Shown: positions 1 to 11,268 of the stretch, piece after piece | Position numbering within the stretch: the stretch's first letter is position 1 | Layout of the letters: each line of letters begins with the position of its first letter | Assembly: GCA_030695565.1 (NCBI GenBank) | Contig: JAUYRZ010000043.1 | Span: 1-40,200 of the forward strand | Direction of reading: 5' to 3' | Length of the DNA stretch: 40,200 nucleotides | Source: Archangium sp. | GTDB lineage: Bacteria > Myxococcota > Myxococcia > Myxococcales > Myxococcaceae | Translations under genes and position numbers: made by a program | The notes under the pieces: generated by a model | Told to the model about the DNA's origin: nothing | Databases searched by the model: none | The model's input: the letters and a program-made list of their open reading frames with translations, nothing else

Positions 1-8
1 ACGAAGAA

Positions 9-57
9 CTCCCTCTCCCTGCGCGAGCGGGGAGAGGGTCGGGGTTTGGGGCCTCAC
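9..57 (+). repeat. Palindromic intergenic repeat, copy 1
   Basis: A stem CCCTCTCCC / GGGAGAGGG-type hairpin (arms near 11-18 and 31-38) is followed by a G-rich tail. The same core recurs about ten times in the window, always between genes or at gene ends. With copy 2 it forms an inverted pair upstream of icmF. It could terminate the gene to the left of the window; that is inferred from structure only. Confidence 0.8.
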
Positions 58-71
58 TTCCGCCGGAGATG

Positions 72-115
72 CCCCTCACCCCCAGCCCTCTCCCCGCTGT
101 CGCAGGGAGAGGGAG
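72..115 (-). repeat. Palindromic intergenic repeat, copy 2 (inverted)
   Basis: This is the same element as copy 1 in opposite orientation, reading CCCCTCACCCC then CCCTCTCCCCGCTG...CAGGGAGAGGG. It ends only 18 bases before the GTG start of icmF, so the icmF 5' untranslated region either contains this hairpin or transcription starts inside it. Bases 1-133 hold no gene that I can see, only these two elements. Confidence 0.8.
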
Positions 116-133
116 CCTGCTAATTCCCGCAGC

Positions 134-3100
134 GTGCAAGCCCCAGCCGTCGCACCCTTCAAGCTTCGTCACCACGTCCGCATCGTCACCGCGGCCTCGC
201 TGTTCGACGGCCACGACGCCGCGATCAACGTCATGCGCCGGATCATGCAGTCCTCCGGCGCCGAAGTGATCCACCTGGGTCACAACCGTTCGGTCGCCGA
301 GATCGTCCACTGCGCGATTCAAGAAGACGTGCAGGGCATCGCGATCACCTCGTACCAGGGCGGTCACGTCGAATACTTCAAGTACATGATCGACCTGCTC
401 AAGCAGGCGAACGCGAACATCAAGGTCTTCGGCGGCGGAGGAGGCACCATCCTCCCGTCCGAGATCGAAGAGCTGCACAAGTACGGAGTGACGCGCCTGT
501 ACTCACCCGACGACGGCCGGGCGATGGGCCTGCAGGGCATGATCGACGACGTGATCAAGCAGTGCGACTTCGAGAAGCGGCAGGCGGACTTCAAGCCGCT
601 GCTCCCGAAGCTGCGTGAGCGCAATCCTTCGACGCTGGGCTCGCTGATCACCATCGCGGAGAACTTCCCTGACGCAGGAGACGGTCTGCGCACCGCGCTC
701 ACCGAGGTCGCGCAGTCGAACGCACGCGTACCTGTTCTCGGAATCACGGGCACCGGTGGCGCCGGCAAGTCGAGCCTGGTGGACGAGCTGGTCCGCCGGT
801 TCCTCACGGACTTCAAAGACAAGACGATGGCGGTGATCTCGGTCGATCCCTCCAAGCGCAAGACGGGCGGCGCGCTGCTGGGCGATCGCATCCGAATGAA
901 CTCGATCGACGACCCGCGCGTGTACATGCGTTCGCTCGCGACGCGGCAGAGCAACCTGGCGCTCTCCAAGCACGTGCGTGAGTCGATCGAGATCTGCCGT
1001 GCGGCGGGCTTCGATCTGATCGTGGTGGAGACCTCGGGCATCGGCCAGTCCGACACGGAGATCACGGATCACGCCGATGTCTCGCTGTACATCATGACCG
1101 CGGAATATGGCGCCGCGACGCAGCTCGAGAAGATCGACATGCTCGACTTCGCGGACATCGTGGCGATCAACAAGTTCGACAAGCGTGGCTCGCTCGATGC
1201 GCTGCGTGACGTGCGCAAGCAGTGGAAGCGCAACCACAACGCGTTCGATCGCAAAGACGAAGACGTGCCGGTCTACGGAACGATCGCCTCGCAGTTCAAC
1301 GATCCCGGAATGAACCAGCTGTACCGGGCGATCATCGGAGTGCTCGCGAAGAAGACGGGCGTGAAGCTCGAGTCGCACCTCGAAGTCACGCCGGGCATGA
1401 GCGAGAAGAAGTGGATCATTCCGCCCGAGCGCACGCGCTACCTCGCGGAGATCGTCGAGACCTGTGAGGACTACGACGGCGTGGTCCGCGCGCAGGCGGC
1501 CATCGCGCGGCGCATGTACCAGCTGCACGGCACCATCGAGTTGCTGCGCGCCAACGTCGGCAAGAAGAAGCTGGAGATCGTCGAGCCGAAGGCGGCTGGC
1601 GGCGTAGTGCAGGTGACCGAGAAGGTCGAAGGCGAGCCCGCGTTCCTCGGTGAATTGGTCGCGCTCTACGGCGAACTCGAGAACCGTCTGCTGCCCGACT
1701 GCAAGCGGCTGCTGGCGGAGTGGCCTGCGACGAAGAAGCGGTACTCGGCGGCGAAGTACCAGTTCCAGGTGCGCGAGAAGATCATCGAGCTCGACCTGGT
1801 GACCGAGTCGCTCTCGCACCTGAAGATCCCCAAGGTCTCGTTGCCGAAATACGAAGACTGGGGCGACGTGCTCACGTGGCTGCTGCGCGAGAGTCCTCCG
1901 GGGCAGTTCCCGTTCACTGCGGGCGTCTTCCCGCTCAAGCGTGACGGAGAAGATCCGGCGCGCATGTTCGCGGGTGAGGGCGGCCCGGAGCGCACCAACA
2001 AGCGTTTTCACTACGTCTCACGCGGCCTTGCGGCGAAGCGGCTCTCGACGGCCTTCGACTCGGTGACGCTCTACGGAGAAGACCCGGATCCGCGGCCGGA
2101 CATCTACGGGAAGGTCGGCAACTCCGGCGTGTCGATCGCCAGCGTGGATGACGCGAAGAAGCTCTACTCGGGCTTCGATCTGGCGGACCCGTCGACTTCG
2201 GTGTCGATGACGATCAACGGTCCTGCGCCGATGCTGCTGGGGTTCTTCCTGAACGCGGCGATCGATCAGCAGTGCGAGAAGTGGATCAAGGCGCAGGGCA
2301 AGACTGCCGAGATCGAGAAGAAGATCGACGAGCTGTTCAAGGCCCGCGGCGTTCCGCGCCCGAAGTACCAGGGCACGTTGCCCGAGGGAAATGACGGACT
2401 CGGCCTGATGCTGCTGGGCGTGTCGGGTGACGAGGTGTTGCCGCCCGAGGTGTACGGAAAGATCCGCGCGGCGACGCTGTCAGCGGTTCGCGGCACGGTG
2501 CAGGCAGACATCTTGAAAGAGGATCAGGCGCAGAACACCTGCATCTTCTCCACCGAGTTCGCGCTGCGGCTGATGGGCGACATCCAGCAGCACTTCATCG
2601 ACAACAAGGTGCGGAATTTCTACTCGGTGTCGATCAGCGGGTACCACATCGCAGAAGCAGGGGCGAACCCGGTCAGCCAGCTCGCCTTCACGCTCGCGAA
2701 CGGCTTCACCTTCGTCGAGTACTACCTGTCGCGCGGCATGAACATCGACGACTTCGCGCCGAACCTTTCGTTCTTCTTCAGCAACGGAATGGACCCTGAG
2801 TACACGGTGCTCGGGCGCGTGGCCCGGCGCATCTGGGCGAAGACGATGCGCGACAAGTACGGCGCCAACGATCGTTCGCAGAAGCTGAAGTACCACATTC
2901 AGACTTCTGGCCGTTCGCTGCACGCGCAGGAGATCGCGTTCAACGACATCCGCACCACGCTGCAGGCGCTGCTGGCGTTGATGGACAACTGCAACTCGCT
3001 GCACACGAACGCGTACGACGAGGCGATCACCACGCCGACCGAAGACTCGGTGCGCCGCGCGCTGGCGATTCAGTTGGTGATCAACAAGGAGTTCGGCCTG

Positions 3101-3589
3101 TCGAAGAACGAGAACCCGACACAGGGCTCGTTCATCGTGGAAGAGCTGACCGACCTGGTCGAGGCGGCGGTGCTCAACGAGTTCCGCGCGATCTCCGAGC
3201 GTGGCGGTGTGTTGGGCGCGATGGAGCGCATGTACCAGCGCTCGAAGATCCAGGAAGAGTCGCTCTACTACGAGACGATGAAGCACGACGGTTCGCTGCC
3301 GCTGATCGGCGTGAACACGTTCCTCGATCCGAAGGGTTCGCCGACGGTGCAGCCGCCGGAAGTGATCCGCGCGACGAAGGAAGAGAAGGACTACGCGATC
3401 ACCTCACGCGACGCGTTCTGGAAGCGCAACGCCGCGACCGCGCCCGCCACGCTCGACGCAATTCAAAGAGCGGCACTCGACAACGGGAACGTGTTCGCCG
3501 CGCTGATGGAAGCTTGCAAGGTCTGCACGCTCGGCCAACTCTCAGGCGCCCTCTACAAAGTCGGAGGCCAGTACCGTCGCAACATGTGA
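134..3589 (+). CDS. icmF: Fused isobutyryl-CoA mutase / G-protein chaperone (IcmF)
   Basis: This protein interconverts isobutyryl-CoA and n-butyryl-CoA with adenosylcobalamin and carries its own GTPase chaperone. Domain order is that of IcmF: a B12-binding domain with DGHD at residues 25-28 (His27 as lower cobalt ligand), a MeaB-like GTPase with P-loop [12 protein letters not shown] at 203-214 and NKFD at 346-349, a linker, then the catalytic mutase barrel to residue 1151. The stretch FTAGVFP before the barrel and the motif [14 protein letters not shown] fit the isobutyryl rather than methylmalonyl type. Length (1151 aa) is close to the family's usual ~1090-1100 plus. The start is GTG at 134, just past an inverted repeat; no clear ribosome site is visible. 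Known relatives also accept isovaleryl/pivalyl-CoA, so substrate range is open. Confidence 0.95.
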   Translation: MQAPAVAPFKLRHHVRIVTAASLFDGHDAAINVMRRIMQSSGAEVIHLGHNRSVAEIVHCAIQEDVQGIAITSYQGGHVEYFKYMIDLLKQANANIKVFGGGGGTILPSEIEELHKYGVTRLYSPDDGRAMGLQGMIDDVIKQCDFEKRQADFKPLLPKLRERNPSTLGSLITIAENFPDAGDGLRTALTEVAQSNARVPVLGITGTGGAGKSSLVDELVRRFLTDFKDKTMAVISVDPSKRKTGGALLGDRIRMNSIDDPRVYMRSLATRQSNLALSKHVRESIEICRAAGFDLIVVETSGIGQSDTEITDHADVSLYIMTAEYGAATQLEKIDMLDFADIVAINKFDKRGSLDALRDVRKQWKRNHNAFDRKDEDVPVYGTIASQFNDPGMNQLYRAIIGVLAKKTGVKLESHLEVTPGMSEKKWIIPPERTRYLAEIVETCEDYDGVVRAQAAIARRMYQLHGTIELLRANVGKKKLEIVEPKAAGGVVQVTEKVEGEPAFLGELVALYGELENRLLPDCKRLLAEWPATKKRYSAAKYQFQVREKIIELDLVTESLSHLKIPKVSLPKYEDWGDVLTWLLRESPPGQFPFTAGVFPLKRDGEDPARMFAGEGGPERTNKRFHYVSRGLAAKRLSTAFDSVTLYGEDPDPRPDIYGKVGNSGVSIASVDDAKKLYSGFDLADPSTSVSMTINGPAPMLLGFFLNAAIDQQCEKWIKAQGKTAEIEKKIDELFKARGVPRPKYQGTLPEGNDGLGLMLLGVSGDEVLPPEVYGKIRAATLSAVRGTVQADILKEDQAQNTCIFSTEFALRLMGDIQQHFIDNKVRNFYSVSISGYHIAEAGANPVSQLAFTLANGFTFVEYYLSRGMNIDDFAPNLSFFFSNGMDPEYTVLGRVARRIWAKTMRDKYGANDRSQKLKYHIQTSGRSLHAQEIAFNDIRTTLQALLALMDNCNSLHTNAYDEAITTPTEDSVRRALAIQLVINKEFGLSKNENPTQGSFIVEELTDLVEAAVLNEFRAISERGGVLGAMERMYQRSKIQEESLYYETMKHDGSLPLIGVNTFLDPKGSPTVQPPEVIRATKEEKDYAITSRDAFWKRNAATAPATLDAIQRAALDNGNVFAALMEACKVCTLGQLSGALYKVGGQYRRNM

Positions 3590-3595
3590 CCTCTG

Positions 3596-3642
3596 ACTCC
3601 CTCTCCCTGCGCCAGCGGGGAGAGGGTTGGGGTGAGGGGCCG
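3596..3642 (+). repeat. Palindromic intergenic repeat, copy 3
   Basis: CCCTCTCCCTGCGCCAGCGGGGAGAGGG-type hairpin followed by TTGGGGTGAGGGG. It begins seven bases after the icmF stop and is well placed to act as its terminator or 3' end structure. Confidence 0.82.
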
Positions 3643-3672
3643 ACTTGGCACACCCTCTGCTGAACGAGCACC

Positions 3673-4536
3673 GTGCACTTCATCGCCGTTAGAAACCTCA
3701 CGCTTGTTTCCGCCGTCCTGCTGAGTGGGCCGGCGTTCGCCAGGGTTCAGTATTGCGCCCAGCGCTTGGCGCCAGCCGACCAACAATCGCTGCCAGCGAA
3801 TGCGCAGGCGCTGATCGCGCACGGCAAGACCTCCGTGAGATTCGACCCGCAAGACGGCGGCACGATCGTGTGGACGCCCTTCATTCGGCGCCTGAACAGC
3901 GACGGTGGCGTTCAATCACTGGTAGCGGCGCCAGATGAACTCCAACCGACGGGCGACTATGGGAACGCAACGCTGTTTCTGCCTGGCACGCTGATCCCCG
4001 GCGAGCGATTCCGGCTCGAGTCATCCTCGGACTGCAGTGGCGACCTCGAGCCAGGCGCCGAAGTGCGCGTGGGCAAACCGGCTCCCTTGCCAGAGACGTT
4101 CGGAGTGCCCTCACTCCTCGTAGAACCTGGCGAGCCCGATGGCACCCGAGAGCTCGTCATCGACATCGATGACTCCGTTCGGCCGTGGCTGAGCGTGGCC
4201 AGGGTCAACCTCGAAGTGAACGGCCGAAGCCGAAGCACCGACTACGGGCGACTGGCCCGCAGATTCGACGGTGGCTCGCGCGTCTTCGTCGACGACCTGA
4301 CGCGGCTCTGCGACCTCGAGTGGGCAGGGGAGTCCAACAACACGCTTCAGACCTGGCTCATCAAGCTCCAGTTGGAACTCCCCGGTGTTCAAGAGCGGCC
4401 TCCTGCAGTGGAGCTGACTGCTGAGATGGCTTGCCGCCAAAGCTGCGCGAGCGTCGGCGTGACCCCATGGCTGCTGGGGACGCTGCTGCTGGCCACTCGT
4501 CGCTTCACCTCGGGTCGCAGACGCCGCAACATCTGA
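3673..4536 (+). CDS. Unknown secreted protein with MYXO-CTERM-like tail
   Basis: I do not recognise a family. The 287-residue product starts with a likely Sec signal (hydrophobic residues about 8-22, ending SGPAFA), so the body is exported. The middle is a beta-rich, proline-containing domain without an obvious catalytic motif. The C-terminus has paired cysteines (CRQSC), a short hydrophobic run (VTPWLLGTLLLA) and an Arg-rich end (RRRRNI). That tripartite arrangement resembles the MYXO-CTERM tails that anchor or sort surface proteins in myxobacteria; the resemblance is by architecture. The start is GTG at 3673; the following gene begins seven bases after the stop, suggesting co-transcription. 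It lies in the accessory stretch between two mutase loci. Confidence 0.7.
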   Translation: MHFIAVRNLTLVSAVLLSGPAFARVQYCAQRLAPADQQSLPANAQALIAHGKTSVRFDPQDGGTIVWTPFIRRLNSDGGVQSLVAAPDELQPTGDYGNATLFLPGTLIPGERFRLESSSDCSGDLEPGAEVRVGKPAPLPETFGVPSLLVEPGEPDGTRELVIDIDDSVRPWLSVARVNLEVNGRSRSTDYGRLARRFDGGSRVFVDDLTRLCDLEWAGESNNTLQTWLIKLQLELPGVQERPPAVELTAEMACRQSCASVGVTPWLLGTLLLATRRFTSGRRRRNI

Positions 4537-4543
4537 ACCGGAC

Positions 4544-4981
4544 ATGCGTCCCAACTGCGATTCAGATCATGATTGGGAGGTCATCACTCAGGCCTCGTTC
4601 GTGACGAAGCGTCTGGTCTGGAGCCAGTCCTCCAGTTGCAGGGCCTGCCACGCGCGAATGGAAGTGGACGGTGACGGCATTCCTCCACCCGAAGTGCGGG
4701 AACTCTTGCTGTCGAGAGACGGCGTTTGGGGGCTTCGGAACGCGAGCCGGCGTGGCTTCGCCCGAGCCATTGCTTCGTTACTTCACTTGGGCGTCGTTGA
4801 AACCTGGCCGCTGGTCTCAGACCGTGACGGAGTCATTGCAGTCGGGACGAGGGCAGAGGCGCTCTGGGTTGCAGCCACCCTGAGTGCAGACGGAGAGGGA
4901 GCTGAGATCGTCCGAGTCGACTCAGCTGACGGAATCCTTGGGATCCTCTCTACCAACCGCTTCCGGCGATCTGCCGAGTAG
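4544..4981 (+). CDS. Unknown small cytoplasmic protein
   Basis: This is a 145-residue protein with no family I can name. It has no signal peptide or membrane helix. The N-terminal third contains a cysteine pair (CRACHA, around residue 33-38) plus Cys5, which might bind metal. The C-terminal half (VETWPLVSDRDGVIAVGTRAEALWVAATLSADG) looks like an alpha/beta fold. ATG at 4544 is seven bases after the stop of the upstream exported protein, so the two are probably one transcription unit. Its last 32 bases overlap tail-to-tail with the AhpD-like remnant on the other strand. Confidence 0.6.
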   Translation: MRPNCDSDHDWEVITQASFVTKRLVWSQSSSCRACHARMEVDGDGIPPPEVRELLLSRDGVWGLRNASRRGFARAIASLLHLGVVETWPLVSDRDGVIAVGTRAEALWVAATLSADGEGAEIVRVDSADGILGILSTNRFRRSAE

Positions 4982-5195
4982 CCACGTTCGTCCGGTTCCA
5001 GAAGTTGATGAACGCGATGTTGAACACGAGCGCCCATCGCTGGGTCTCGTCGAAGAACCGGCACACCTCGTCCCAGATCGCGTCAGGCACCGGATCGGAG
5101 CGATCACTGATGCGCGTGGTGGCCTCGGTCAGCGCGAGTGCAACCCGTTCAGCATGCGTGAAGAACGGCGCTTCCGGCGACGCGGCCACCGAGAA
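4950..5195 (-). pseudogene. Truncated carboxymuconolactone decarboxylase / AhpD-family remnant
   Basis: On the minus strand residues such as SPEAPFFTHAERVALALTEA, then DAIWDEVCRFFDE and INFWNRTNVATRQ, match the C-terminal half of AhpD-like carboxymuconolactone decarboxylase family proteins. The N-terminal half, which holds the helix with the redox CxxC and its histidine, is missing. Homology starts abruptly at about 5192, exactly where base composition drops towards AT. The missing half was not found past the DUF262 gene either, so an insertion with deletion or a recombination end-point is the simplest reading. An open frame continues to an ATG at 5225, giving 91 residues, but the first eleven or so do not look native. 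The remnant is very probably inactive as a peroxidase. Confidence 0.75.
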
Positions 5196-5473
5196 AATCA
5201 ATGTAGATTTATCGACAACCCCCATTCACAACGCACAACAACCATTAATTAACTTCCTGGGAAGCCGAGCGCAAGTCGGTGATTTATCGCCGGCCTATCG
5301 AAAGAAGATTCTGCCTCCCTTTGCGCCTCATCCATGCCGGCCACTTGAGCCTCGAGCGGGGAGCGCGCCAGTTAATAGGACTGCGTTTGGCAGACTGGCA
5401 GACCCGAAAGACCCTAGGTCAAGACGTGGTTTTTGTTGTAGGTTCTCAACCCATCTCGTTTGGGGGTCTCAAG
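5196..5473. other. AT-richer intergenic stretch at island border
   Basis: About 280 bases between the AhpD remnant and the DUF262 start. It contains runs such as ATTAATTAA near 5246 that are rare elsewhere in this window. I see no convincing gene, inverted repeat or attachment site. An in-frame extension of the DUF262 ORF reaches back to 5279, but its translation looks random and is not taken as coding. The DUF262 promoter should lie here. Confidence 0.5.
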
Positions 5474-7408
5474 ATGAGCATTACGCCGAAGGGTATGAGT
5501 CTGCAGGAAGCTTACCGGCTCTATCGGGATGATCGGTTCGTCGTCAATCGTCGCTATCAGCGAAAGCTAGTTTGGACGGTAGAAGAGAAGCAGCGCCTGA
5601 TTGACAGCATCCGATCTGAGTTCCCAATTCCCTTGATTCTATTGGCGGAGAGGGTGAGCGGAGGCGGGCTGGCATCTTTTGAAATAATTGATGGAATGCA
5701 ACGACTAAATGCAATCTTTACGTTCATTGAAATGGCATTCGATCTCGGCGGACACTATTTCGATATTCGCGAGTTCCCGCGTGCCAATCAGGCCGCAAAG
5801 GACGGCAAGTTTACGCCAAGAGATGGTGTTGACCTGCTCACGCCAGATGACTGTGCCGACTTCCTGGACTACAATCTAGCTGTAACGACCTTTCCTGCCA
5901 AAAGCGACGATCAGGTCAATTCAGTTTTTGGCCGAATCAACTCGAATGGCAAACATCTCAGCCCCCAAGAAACCAGGCAAGCCGGCGTCAGCACCGCCTT
6001 TGCCGACCTCGTAAGACGGACTAGCGCTGAGATTCGTGGCGACACTTCTGCCGATGTTCTGCTTTTGGCGCAGATGCCGCAGATTAGCATTGAGACGGAA
6101 CGCGAGCAGCAAGGCTATGGAGTACGGGCCGACGACACTTTTTGGTGCCGGCAAGGGATTCTCTTGCGTGCCCAATTACGCGACAGCGAAGACGAGCAAT
6201 TGCTTGCGGATATTGCGGCGTCGATTCTCCTGGAGGAACCTTTTGCATTTAGCCGAGAGCAGCTCGATCAAGCCTACTCACTCGGAAGCAAGCTTCAGCT
6301 TGATTTGGAGAACCGGCTTTCGAAGTATGGCTCCGACAGACTTTCGCATGAAATAAAGACAGTTCTGTCGGTTCTCAGGGACACGCTGGAGGCGTATAGC
6401 GCGGACGCTAATTGCCTGCGGAATGCGGTACGCACAAGTTCGTCGGGAAACCCAATAAAGACCGAATTCTATGCGGTTTTCATGACGTTCTTTGATTTCA
6501 TGGTTACTCATGGTCGTTCGCCGGACGATCCGACAGAACTGGTCGGTTCGCTTCGTGGACTGGCTGGCAAGTTGGACCACCAGTCGCACTACACGACAAC
6601 CGAGGGGCGACAGCAAAACATTAGAATCACGCGCGGGTTGCTGGATGATTTTTTCGTGAAGAAGACTCCCCCTGCGTTGCTTCATGGCCCCGGTCTCGCT
6701 CTGGACTTCGAAAACTCAATCCGCAGGTCTCGCATCGAGTCGTCCCGCTACGAGTGCAAGCAGGGCCTATGCACCCTTGCTCCGACTGGTCGAATTGCGG
6801 ACCAGGAACTCATGAGTCGACTGTCGAACACGATTTGTGCGATTGCGAACGTTGGGCCTGAGGCGGATGGCTTTTTGTTTGTGGGAGTCGCAGACAAGAA
6901 GGCTGATGCCGATCGTGTTCTCGCACTTGATGGTGTGGCTGCCATTCCGATTGGCGATAGGTTCGTGGTTGGAGTGGACCGCGAAGCAAAGTTGCTTGGT
7001 ATTCAACTCGAGCGCCATGTAGAGCAGTTTTCGAATGCGATTCGGAATTCTGCTCTCACCGATCCACTGAAGACGCAGGTGCTTTCTGCGATCGATTGTG
7101 TTGAATACAAGGGGTTGTCGGTGATTCGTGTTCGGGTTCCTGCCCAGCGCGCGATTTCTTTTGTCGGTGATGTTGCATATGTCCGTGACGGCGCGAACAC
7201 AAAGGAGGCTCGCGGGCCGGCATTGGCTGCAGTGGTTGAGCGATTTCTGGGGCATGTTCCGGGAGTGCGCGGGGCAGGGTCTCCTCAACCTGTCATGAGG
7301 AGTTTCCCCCAAGATCGGAAGCCTGCAGCGCCGGCCCCTAAAACTAAGGTCGCCGCGAAGGGTGTCCCCGCCTCGCCCAAGCCGGCGACAGGAAAGAAGC
7401 GAAAGTAG
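5474..7408 (+). CDS. DUF262 (ParB/GmrS-like) protein fused to AlbA_2/Schlafen-like domain
   Basis: A 644-residue protein. The N-terminus is a DUF262 domain: NRRYQRKLVW at 25-34, the signature DGMQR at 73-77 (family form DGQQR) and FGRINSNGKHLSPQETR at 152-168. DUF262 is the NTP-binding/hydrolysing module of GmrSD, SspE and BrxU antiphage enzymes. No DUF1524 HNH nuclease follows; instead an AlbA_2/Schlafen-type region begins with IESSRYECKQG at 421-431 and continues through TICAIANVGPEADGFLFVGV at 453-472. The last 45 residues are Lys/Pro/Ala-rich. The start ATG 5474 is chosen because the family N-terminus begins there and GGGGGTC lies just upstream. Base composition is near 50-60% GC in sampled lines, clearly below its neighbours, so it was probably acquired horizontally. 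A defence role is inference; no partner gene is adjacent. Confidence 0.8.
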   Translation: MSITPKGMSLQEAYRLYRDDRFVVNRRYQRKLVWTVEEKQRLIDSIRSEFPIPLILLAERVSGGGLASFEIIDGMQRLNAIFTFIEMAFDLGGHYFDIREFPRANQAAKDGKFTPRDGVDLLTPDDCADFLDYNLAVTTFPAKSDDQVNSVFGRINSNGKHLSPQETRQAGVSTAFADLVRRTSAEIRGDTSADVLLLAQMPQISIETEREQQGYGVRADDTFWCRQGILLRAQLRDSEDEQLLADIAASILLEEPFAFSREQLDQAYSLGSKLQLDLENRLSKYGSDRLSHEIKTVLSVLRDTLEAYSADANCLRNAVRTSSSGNPIKTEFYAVFMTFFDFMVTHGRSPDDPTELVGSLRGLAGKLDHQSHYTTTEGRQQNIRITRGLLDDFFVKKTPPALLHGPGLALDFENSIRRSRIESSRYECKQGLCTLAPTGRIADQELMSRLSNTICAIANVGPEADGFLFVGVADKKADADRVLALDGVAAIPIGDRFVVGVDREAKLLGIQLERHVEQFSNAIRNSALTDPLKTQVLSAIDCVEYKGLSVIRVRVPAQRAISFVGDVAYVRDGANTKEARGPALAAVVERFLGHVPGVRGAGSPQPVMRSFPQDRKPAAPAPKTKVAAKGVPASPKPATGKKRK

Positions 7409-7548
7409 CGTCACTTAGTGCGGTGCACCTTGTGACTGAAAGTTGCAGTCGGCTGCATCGCTGGCTCTTCTTGGAGCAGGAGACCGCCTCAAAGCTGGCA
7501 CCTGCCGAGCCCCTTGCCGCGAGCCGGACTCTGACGGATGAAGGGAAC
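7409..7548. other. Gap before mutA
   Basis: 140 bases between the DUF262 stop and mutA. Open reading frame extends back to GTG 7423, but that extension has no resemblance to a mutase N-terminus. A good ribosome site GAAGGGA (7540-7547) precedes ATG 7549. The promoter of the mutAB operon is expected here; I cannot assign -35/-10 boxes with confidence. Confidence 0.5.
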
Positions 7549-9074
7549 ATGACGTTCCCGCGAGTCAATGCCGCTGAATGGCGCGCCCAGGTCGAGAAAG
7601 AACTGGCCGGCGCTTCGTTCGACAAGACGCTGGTCTTCAAGACCGCTGAAGGTCTTTCGATCGCGCCGCTCTACACCGAGGCGCCTCAGACTCACGCGAT
7701 CGGTGCCGGTGCTCCGTTCAAGATCGTGATGCGCCACGAGCCCACGATGACCGACGACCTCGACAACGGGGCAGAGGGTCTGTGGCTGTCCGCCGAGGCG
7801 CTGAGCGGAGTGAAGGCACGTGATGCCTTCTTCGTGATCGATGGGGCGCTCCCTCAAGACGCTCGATCGGATCTTCGGTTCGCGCTGATCGGTGCACCTG
7901 ACCAGGCCAAACGCGTCTCGGAGAAGTTCCCGAATGGGGTCGCCGCGATGGTCTCCACGCTGCGCTACCACGACGCGGGCGCTGACTCGGCGGACGAGCT
8001 CGCCTTCGCGCTCTCCACCGGGGCTGCGTATCTCGAGACGATGATCTCTGCAGGACTCACGCCCGCGCAGGCCGGCAAGCAGCTCGCGGTGCAGATCGCC
8101 GTCGGCCGCGACACCTTCGCTGAGCTCTGCAAGGTGCGCGCGTTGCGGGTGGTCTGGCAGAAGCTGCTCGCCGCCGCGAAGGCCGAAGCAGGGCGCACTC
8201 TGATTCACGCCGTCTGCTCCTTCCGCACGCTCACTCAGCGCGATCCCTGGGTGAACATGCTGCGCGGCACCACGCAGGTCTTCTCCGCGGTGCTCGGTGG
8301 CGCAGACCTCGTCACGCCGTTGTCCTTCGACCTGGTGCTCGGAGAACCTTCTGCGCTCGCCCGCCGCGTCGCCCGGAACACCGGCCTCGTGCTGAGAGAC
8401 GAGAGCTCACTGGGCCGCGTGTCGGATCCTGCCGCGGGCTCGTACTACCTCGAGACGTACACCGACGCGCTCGCGCGAGAAGCGTGGAAGCGTTTCCAGG
8501 CGTTCGAGAAGGAGGGCGGCATCGAGGCCCTGCGTGCTTCAGGAAAACTCGAAGCCCGCCTCGAGGCGTCCTGGCAGGCGCGGCTCGAGCTGCTCTCGAA
8601 GCGCCGTGCTCCGGTGTTGGGCGTCTCCGAGTTCGCCAACCTCACCGAGAAGCTGCCCAGCGCGCCGATCGCCGTCACCACCATGGGCCACCGCGACTCG
8701 GAACAGTTCGAGCTGCTGCGGGTGAAGGTGGAGAACTCGCCGTACCCCATCGAAGCCGTGCTGCTCACGCTCGGTGACTTCGCTGCATCCCGCCCGCGCG
8801 TCGGCTTCGCCACCGGCTTCTTCGCCGCGGGCGGTATTCATTCGCGCGAGAGCGCAAGGAACGAGCACGCGCGCATCGTCTGCCTGTGTGGCACCGACGA
8901 GCAGTACGCCGCCGAGGCCGTCACGCGCGTAAAGGCGCTGCGAGCCGCCGGGTGTCAGAAGATCTTGATGGCCGGCAAGCCAGGCACGCTCGAGGCGGAG
9001 CTCCGGAAGGCGAGCATCGACGGCTTCATCTTCGTGGGCTGCGACGTCATCACCACGCTCAACGAGGTGCTGTC

Positions 9075-9078
<4 letters not shown>
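7549..9078 (+). CDS. mutA: Methylmalonyl-CoA mutase, small (beta) subunit
   Basis: MutA is the non-catalytic partner of MutB in the heterodimeric mutase that isomerises methylmalonyl-CoA and succinyl-CoA. The sequence starts [19 protein letters not shown], followed by a mutase-barrel-like region (for example [28 protein letters not shown] and [17 protein letters not shown]) and a short C-terminal alpha/beta region resembling a degenerate B12-binding domain ending [18 protein letters not shown]. At 509 residues it is shorter than the 610-640 residues usual for the family, with shortening in the barrel N-terminal part. ATG 7549 has a clear ribosome site. Its stop overlaps the mutB start (ATGA at 9075-9078), showing translational coupling. 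Confidence 0.92.
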
Positions 9079-11243
<2,165 letters not shown>

Positions 11244-11268
11244 GGGGGCGCTTGAGCCTGAGTTTTTC

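Noticed and set aside
503-2011. 502-residue open frame antisense to icmF
   Set aside because: Composition is Arg/Leu/Val/Glu-rich shadow typical of high-GC coding DNA; icmF is certain on the other strand.
5387-5418. TTGGCA at 5387 with CCTAGG near 5413 as promoter of the DUF262 gene
   Set aside because: Spacing and -10 match are poor; not enough to call a promoter.
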